Below are positions 57,655 to 64,000 of a stretch of DNA of 64,000 nucleotides, one piece after another; positions within the stretch are counted from its first letter, which is position 1; each line of letters opens with the position of its first letter. The notes beneath the pieces are model-generated. The model made no database searches. It was not told the DNA's origin and saw nothing but the letters and a program-made list of their open reading frames with translations. This DNA is from Fragum whitleyi (taxonomy: Eukaryota; Mollusca; Bivalvia; Cardiida; Cardiidae), in contig OX411552.1 of NCBI GenBank assembly GCA_948146395.1, positions 15,112,957 through 15,176,956 of the forward strand. Reading direction: 5' to 3'. The position numbers and the translations under genes are program-made.

Positions 57655-57850
57655 TAATACGAGACGATAACATTGAGAACCAACAGCATAGGATTTGTGC
57701 AATTATTATTGAATTAATTTGATGTAAAATGCAAAATATTCTACTTTGTGGGTACTAAGACAACAACAACACAATAGTATTTGCAATTATTATAATAATT
57801 GCAATAAATTGAAAAATACCCTCTTTCTCTAGCTCTGTACACAGTGTATG
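57655..57850. repeat. Rearranged foldback MITE, ACCAACAGCATAGGATTTG
   Basis: The right-arm text GAGAACCAACAGCATAGGAT and CCCTCTTTCTCTAGCTCTGT belongs to the 26800 family. The left arm is largely absent, and TGCAATTATTATAATAATTG is a local palindrome. Confidence 0.5.
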
Positions 57851-57889
57851 CAAGATCCTCTGTCTGTGAATAGAGACTATGAAACCCTG

Positions 57890-57973
57890 GCTTCATATCG
57901 AGTGCGTAGCGAAGACTCTGACCGGATTTTGCGGATGCACAGGCTGATCTGAATTTTTACATTGCGCATATCT
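57890..57973. repeat. Fragment of the GAGCCTGTG MITE abutting a SINE
   Basis: GAAGACTCTGACCGGATTTT and GCGGATGCACAGGCTGATCT match the MITE core, which stops abruptly where the SINE at 57974 begins. Confidence 0.5.
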
Positions 57974-58200
57974 TTCTGTTATTTCGCGGCGGATGTAGCA
58001 CCTAAATATGGATTTCGCGCCAAAAATACTACCATTACATCCTTTCTTAGCCACCAGCTGCTTTACCACATAGAGTTATGGTTATCAACCCATTGGTGGA
58101 AGACAAATAGTCGAAAAGGATGAGTTCCGCCGTCGGGATCGAACCCGAGATCTTGTAAATGATAGCCCGACGCGTTATCACAGCGCCATAACGGCGACAG
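57974..58200 (-). repeat. tRNA-derived SINE, common family
   Basis: On plus it reads from TTATTTCGCGGCGGATGTAG through ACTACCATTACATCCTTTCT and TATCAACCCATTGGTGGAAG to the inverted head GCCGTCGGGATCGAACCCGA and CGCGTTATCACAGCGCCATA. The B box (GGTTCGATCCCGA on minus) is intact, so Pol III promoter function is possible. Confidence 0.85.
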
Positions 58201-58209
58201 ACAGATTGT

Positions 58210-60045
58210 CCCGGATATCTGCGTGTATTACACTCAAGTCTATGGCGTTTTGGGCAGTCGGCTATGTCGTAGGATGAGGGGCGTGGCTAGCAATGGGTCA
58301 GCTTGTTTGTAGCAGATGCAAGAAAAAGCATCTCGGTACCGTAATTTATTAGTGCGGTTGCAAAGATAAAATCGAAGATCATTAACCGGATAAAGATCTT
58401 TTTGAAGTCGATAAGTGATCAGTATTTTAACCTTATTTCAGTGAACATGACTTATAAACAATTTCTCATGTTTTAATTGCCTTTTTGAACATCACAAGAA
58501 AATATGCGTTTAGACGAGCAATGCGTGAAATTACTTCAGTTTCAAATATGCCGTTTGTCATTTTTCAAAAGTACAAAAACCAGGCGCAGCGTACGAAAAA
58601 GAGCGTCTTTGGTGGACAGTCTTTCGCCTTGTTTTCCTATTTTATTAAAATAAATATTCAACATAAATAATATTAAGCTATTCTTGACAATCGGAAACTT
58701 TATTTTGATTAAACGTCGTCCTTTTTCTTCTTTGATTAGGTAATTTTCAATTTACGCCCTAGCTATAAACTTTATTTGAAGTTCTGAAAATAAATACAAC
58801 CTCTAGAGACGAATCTGTCTATTGTTCGATTAGCCTATATACACATAGTATTTAGAAAACATTTGTTCTTCTATTATTAGATCTATGAATTACTGAATGA
58901 ACAAGAGTCTTATCACAAGCGTTTCGTTACTTCATTAGTATAACACGATCGTCATGGTTAGACTTCCATACTCTATCAATACCGGTTTTAATCATTCCGT
59001 GAAGTTCAAAGAAAACGTCCTGGTGTGTTTCTTTACATCATCAGTATACCTGTTACGGTCCATTGTCAAATCTTCTGACACAGTCTCTACAATTTTGAAG
59101 AACCAGAGAACATGGCATGGCTTGTGCTTACATTTGAAATTTGGGAGTCATTGACCCCTTACCAATTAAATTCTGGGGGACAAAATTGACTTTTATTGGG
59201 GTAAAAATAAAGAATATTCGAAAAAAGCAAATCATGAATAGAACTTGTAGGTTTAAGAGTCAATTGACCTTTTCTTGTAAAAATAATAAGAAAGCTATTG
59301 ATTTGTAAAAACTTTCGATAGTGTATGGGGTGCATTGCAGAAATTTAAGGGATAAAACATTAAATTCTGAACCTTCGGAATGAATCCCTTGGGGGGATTT
59401 AGAAGGGTCAAAATAAGATATTTTCATTATTTTGGTGGTAAAACCCTAGTTTACGGGTCAAACACGAATGTGTCGAGCGATGTTGGTCACCAACTCCTCT
59501 GTTTTCCGAAATTCATACACAAGAAAATATTCAATTAGCTGGCTTTAATACTAGGTGCGAGATATTTTAGCAGTAATCAAACACCGGGTACAAAACAACC
59601 CGGCTTTGTTGTAACATTATACCGCCGACGTGTAGATTGGGCACCTAATCTGATCTAACTTGTCGAAAAACTCCTCTCCATTTTACTACCATTTGATAAA
59701 CGATCATTTATCATTTTTCCCACTACACTATTACATTTCATAAATTTTGAATTTATTTCTTGCCTTAATTACCTACTAAATCCCACATTAAATCTTGAAT
59801 TGTTTGCGTAGTTAAAACGCCAAAAATATATCTATTTGTGTTCTTGTATGTTGTCAAGTTAAACTCTTTCTTTGAAATTGTAATTGATTTTGGAAGCAAT
59901 CACGTTCGGATAAATCTCGGCAGGTGGAACGTAAAAACTAAAGAATAGACTAGAAAATCAGTCACTTTAAATAAACATGATGATCGAATGTAAAGAAGTA
60001 CATGTACTATGATCTATTGACAGTTCTTGCTGACCACAATGGATC
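58210..60045. other. Unannotated stretch
   Basis: A TCAATTGACC-type motif repeats near 59150-59290 (TCATTGACCCCTTACC, GTCAATTGACCTTTTC). No exon recognised. Confidence 0.4.
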
Positions 60046-60049
60046 TGAT

Positions 60050-60430
60050 AGAGGATAATCGTTTGTTTCTGAGTAAGATCGATTTATATTTCATTGGGAG
60101 AACGACAAAAGCTTTTATGTTTCACGAAATGAAATATTAATCGATCTTACTCGAAAACAAATGATTATTCTATTTCTTTTATGCAAAAATGAGACAAAAT
60201 TTGAAATTTCTAGGACATATGTTCGTAAAGCGCGTCATTTTGCGCGTGATTGCTATGCAACATTCATTGTGACGTCGCCCCGCATAAATGACGTCAGATA
60301 GGATGAAATGCACAAAAGCAGGGTATGAGTTTTTGATAATTTCATTGCTTTTGCGGCGAGATTATCAAGTGATAATCTACCATTATTTCTCGATAAACCA
60401 CTGAAAAGCATTAAAGAAAACTTTTTATCT
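60050..60430 (+). mobile_element. 400-bp element with GATAGAGGATAATCGTTTGT arm, copy 2
   Basis: It aligns along its length to 43001-43440 (for example GTAAAGCGCGTCATTTTGCG and GATGAAATGCACAAAAGCAG). The central hairpin has been reduced and the CRE-like site altered to TGACGTCG. Confidence 0.75.
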
Positions 60431-60754
60431 CAATGTTAAAATAGTATCGTCCGAGGTGTTGAAAGAATTTTTCGGTCACTTGCCCTATCTGCATCTTTGG
60501 ATCCGCGAATGCTTTTAATAGAAGAACTTTCCTTATAGATTTTAAAAATATAAAAAAAAATTGTATCGTATCGTTTATTATTTTTTTTAGGTATTATCTT
60601 TATTTGCAAACTTGACATACAATAATTTAATAACTATGCTATCAACATTTTTAAATCATTATCGTTTTGACGAGTTTTAATTTTAAACTTATACGTAATG
60701 ATATCATTTATCATCAGAAGCATTATTAAAGCCGTTTTAGGATCACCAAGTGGG

Positions 60755-61105
60755 TGGCTCAGCACGAAACAGTTATAACTGCCTATAAACATATAGGCAG
60801 TTACAACTTTCGCGCTGAGCCACTGACCTACAATATCACTGCATCTTATCAGGTGGTTCCATACGAGTGGATGGCTCAGGACGAAACAGTTATAACTGCC
60901 TATACACATATAGGCAGTTATAACTTTCGCGCTGAGCCACTGCCCTACAATATCACTGCATCTTATCAGGTGGTTCCATACGAGTGGATGGCTCAGCACG
61001 AAACAGTTATAACTGCCTATAAACATAAAGGCAGTTACAACTTTCGCGCTTAGCCACTGGCCTACAATATCACTGCATCTTATCAGGCTGTTCCATGCGA
61101 GATCC
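60755..61105. repeat. Hairpin MITE plus flank, triplicated in tandem (117-bp unit)
   Basis: Units start at 60755, 60872 and 60989 with TGGCTCAGCACGAAACAGTT. Each has the stem TAACTGCCTATA / TATAGGCAGTTA, closing CGCGCTGAGCCA and a shared flank CACTGCATCTTATCAGG. Because 117 is a multiple of three, 99- and 130-codon ORFs run through it on opposite strands; both are artefacts. Confidence 0.92.
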
Positions 61106-61845
61106 TCTTATTACCATATAGAAGAGCATGTTCAATCATTCGTCTCCCAGACCAAGATTTTATTTCCAACAGTTGTCATAAACTGTCAATGAATGACAAT
61201 TAAATCTATAAAATACCAAGAGATAAACCTCGTACGCGAAATCTCATTATAAACATCTCTTGTAATACCCAGTTAACGTGATGTGATTTATAATAGGCGA
61301 TCATTTGCAAACATATATGACTTCGGTTTCTTTTTCAAAATAAGTTGGGGTTATTTTACGCATACTGATGACCCATAAAATTCATTTCATACCTCAATGA
61401 ATTGCGTCAAACATTGTTTCTAAAGAAAACCAAGACCTCCATAATTTTTGCTAGATGATGCGTATTATACGCAATAAGATATTATGTTTTCGCGGCTGTA
61501 TGAAATAAAAGAAAATTTTAATCTCTTAAACCCATATTCATATTTTCAAAGGCAATTACAATCAGCACAGCAAACGTATAAATTCAAAATTATCTTTTTA
61601 CATAAAGAATACGGAAAACATCTTTCTTTGCTTATTCATACAACCGTTGCAGTATTCAGCCCACATTTCAATCCAATATTCTTTGATTTAAAAAAAATCC
61701 AGTTAAAGGAACGTCACCAAAACATACAAACAACAAACACATAAGACAGAACTTATCAAATAGGTATAGCTTATATCTGATGGGTATATAATCTATGAAA
61801 TATTTAAATACGAGATACTGATTTTTCTAAATGTGAATCAAAATA
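61106..61845. other. Unannotated stretch
   Basis: No repeat or exon recognised. An 86-codon ORF at 61484-61744 (plus) has low-complexity composition and no motif. Confidence 0.4.
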
Positions 61846-62090
61846 ATTTGAGCCTGTGTGTGAGATTTCCAACAATTTGAAAAATGCGCAAGTGAAAAGA
61901 CTGACCAGCCTGTGCATCCGCACAGTCTGACCAGAGTCTTTACTATGCGCTAAATAAATAGATAAAGTCTCAAAGTATCTGTAGACCATCAGGTAGCTTT
62001 ATATTTACTGCATGTCGCTGTCTACGCGTCTCATTGTTTGCACCTAGCGAACATTTCAAATGGTTGGAAATGTCACACACAGGCTCATTT
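61846..62090. mobile_element. MITE, GAGCCTGTGTGTGAGATT family
   Basis: Left end TTTGAGCCTGTGTGTGAGAT and right end AAATGTCACACACAGGCTCA are inverted; core ACCAGCCTGTGCATCCGCAC palindromic. Best pair with 41342. Confidence 0.82.
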
Positions 62091-62860
62091 CTCTTTTGAA
62101 GTAAAAAAAGGATTTCAAGATGCTTAAGAATCTTCTGTGATATATAATGAACGTTAGGAATATGACGTCCGATATTGCTTGATAGGGGTGACAAAAATAA
62201 TGAGGTTTCCTTATAAAATCTCTGCTATATAATGCCGGGCGCCTATCTCCAGTTTTTAGTGGGGCCTTCTCATTTATCCACGGATTATCTGATAAGTGGG
62301 AAATGAAATAAAAATAGCAGAACTGTAATGTTATTCCTGATAAGGCGGGGGATATTGATCTTATTGGACGTTTTCTCTCGGCCCACGTTGTAATTGCCCA
62401 CTCTCTATAAAACCATTATAATAATAATCATTTTCTTATTTCCTGGCATAGACAGAAGAAAAAATTCTTATTGGGATGTATAATTATCATTTTGTTCAAA
62501 TATGGATTTTTCTTATTTCGCTAAGATATTGTTTACAAAACATGGTCGTTCGAATATGAAAGTTTAAGTAGTAGGATATCTTTAAATAGTTGTTAACATG
62601 TCACAAAAAATATGTCACGATACTAGTTCAACAGTCGAGATATAAATGATAATTATTGCATGGTGTTATTTTGTAACGCCAGATTCTGAATGTAACTCTG
62701 TCATTTAAATGCCGAATGATTTTCCAGAAGCTTTCGAAATTCAATGATTTCAAATTCTCTCTCTGTAAGTCAATAAAACATATATCATTCCCGATTGCCC
62801 GTTGTCTTATTACAGTTAACAACATTGGCAAATTGATTATGTGATTGATTTTGGAATGAT
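62091..62860. other. Unannotated stretch
   Basis: No repeat or exon recognised. Confidence 0.4.
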
Positions 62861-62861
62861 T

Positions 62862-63240
62862 TACGAATGATTGGGATGAACTAAATTTGAATGAAATTAA
62901 CGGGAGTTAAACAAATATCTTTTATTCGTCCAATTGGGCGAAATTTAGCGATTTTTTTTATCTCCCCCTTATTGACATTTTTACGGTGTTGTGTTTGGGT
63001 GACTTCACAGACAAATTAGACATTTTAAACATCGATACCAGCCAATAAACATATGTGAAGACATGATGGAATTGAATGAAACGTTGATCGTTTTGAACAA
63101 TTTCAAAGTTTTATTGAAAATTTTGGGGAGTTTTCGAATGGTTTGAATAAGTGTTTGGAATAATGAATGGAGCGCTGAACAAGAGCGATTTAGAATGATT
63201 TTGATCGGGGTAAATATAAATTTAACAGTGTTACTAACTG
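62862..63240 (-). repeat. ATTC-rich 400-bp dispersed repeat, copy 3, inverted
   Basis: In plus reading: TTTGAATGAAATTAACGGGA, GGCGAAATTTAGCGATTTTT, TGTTTGGAATAATGAATGGA, GCGCTGAACAAG and ATGATTTTGATCGGGG, the reverse order of copies at 44150 and 53000. Confidence 0.75.
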
Positions 63241-63454
63241 TATTGAGGATATAGAAGCAAAGAGACAAGTTTTTGATTTGTGCGATATCTCATCCCAGTC
63301 ATTCGCATCCGAATGACTTCGAAAACAAAGTACAAAATGTTATTACGAACATCAAGTCGCTACTGAAACATGACATTTGAAATTAACTGACACATACGGA
63401 CAAGAAATATTGTAATGCGTGGTTTACATGTCTAAAGCGCTAACCATATAGCCA

Positions 63455-63640
63455 AAGAAGATCTTTGGCTCAACGGTAAGCGCATTGGTCTTGTAAACAA
63501 ACAACTTCAATGTTTCTATTCAACATGGGTTATACGGCCAACGTAATGTTATTTTCAGCTTTTCTCCAGTTACAGGTTTAAATTCTGTAAGATGGGGGCT
63601 CGTGTGGGATATAGACTATTGAGTAGTATTGAAAAAAAAG
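63455..63640 (+). repeat. tRNA-headed repeat, first unit
   Basis: GATCTTTGGCTCAACGGTAA (A-box-like) with GCATTGGTCTTGTAAAC, then ATTTTCAGCTTTTCTCCAGT and AAATTCTGTAAGATGGGGGC. The same layout recurs ~330 bp later. Confidence 0.6.
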
Positions 63641-63784
63641 TGACTTACTTTGTGCAAAAAGCAGATTACTGCCTATAAAAGCTTATCGTCATCACAATAT
63701 GATGTCTCTTCAAGGGGAGCGTCTTTCCCACCTTTCTTACATGCATAACTTCAGAAATGTTTTAATTCAATGCCTGAATACCTT

Positions 63785-64000
63785 CGCCTGGGAAGAGCGT
63801 CTTTGGCTCAGTGGTTAGCTCAAAGGTCTGACGAACCTAAAATTTTAATATTTCAATTCTGCAAGGCTTCGACCCTAGTCCGTGTAGGGTTATTTTCACC
63901 TATTCTTTAGTTACAGAATTAAAGTCTGTAAGAATGATATTTATGGTGCATGTTCCAACTTTTTTGAACACGTCTTTCCATTCTAAAACTACGCCAGCTT
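63785..64000 (+). repeat. tRNA-headed repeat, second unit, cut by window end
   Basis: GCGTCTTTGGCTCAGTGGTT, AAGGCTTCGACCCTAGTCC (B-box-like), ATTTTCACCTATTCTTTAGT and AAAGTCTGTAAGAATG parallel the unit at 63455. It may continue past 64000. Confidence 0.6.

Noticed and set aside
60634..61053. ORFs of 130 and 99 codons on opposite strands with 39-residue internal repeats
   Set aside because: They are by-products of a 117-bp tandem repeat whose period is a multiple of three; both strands are open for the same reason.
1..64000. A CRISPR array or bacterial-type defence or biosynthetic cluster
   Set aside because: No direct repeats with unique spacers and no bacterial-type genes; the tandem arrays have no spacers and the window is eukaryotic.

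Overview
This is a eukaryotic, AT-rich window that is almost entirely non-coding and dense in short transposable elements. The tRNA-headed SINEs, the very many small hairpin MITEs and the absence of long ORFs suggest a marine bivalve mollusc. The organism is inferred from the style of the repeats, not from a diagnostic gene. No rRNA, CRISPR, bacterial operon or convincing functional tRNA gene is visible.

The only convincing host gene is on the minus strand. Two exons, at 21743-22275 and 4614-4734, are separated by a 17 kb intron, have matching splice phase, and together encode an acidic leader followed by a PR (SET-like) domain. The domain most resembles the N-terminal PR-like domain of the FOG/ZFPM GATA-cofactor family; another PRDM-type protein is the alternative. 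The first coding exon should lie to the right of 22275 and the zinc-finger exons left of position 1. I did not find either in the window, so most of the window is probably intronic or upstream DNA of this gene.

The rest is a repeat landscape. Left part (1-21.7 kb): TTAA-flanked MITEs, a 28-bp minisatellite (7.9 kb), a 72-bp tandem array with a perfect 431-bp higher-order duplication (10.2-11.3 kb), a 1.66 kb inverted-repeat element (11.5-13.2 kb), and a run of 60-75 bp hairpins. Middle (22-35 kb): a two-copy 172-bp repeat, a MITE inside a MITE (25.1 kb), a SINE with intact 12-bp target-site duplications (25.6 kb), a MITE inside a SINE (29.3 kb), a 385-bp palindromic MITE (33 kb) and a CpG-rich island (34.9 kb). 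At 35.5-37.6 kb lies a 2.1 kb pogo-like DNA transposon reduced to its inverted repeats, a 21-codon transposase start and an internal 27-bp minisatellite. Right part (38-64 kb): more SINEs, three spaced copies of a 400-bp ATTC-rich repeat, two copies of a 400-bp element with CRE-like sites, a foldback element, a three-arm MITE derivative (54.9 kb), a 775-bp TTAAGGTA element (55.5 kb) and a MITE amplified three times with its flank (60.8 kb).

Nothing in the window amounts to a multi-gene system. The most useful results are the split FOG-like gene, the decayed pogo element, the nested insertions (which give relative ages), and the recurrence of near-perfect 60-75 bp hairpins that could be tested as small-RNA sources.
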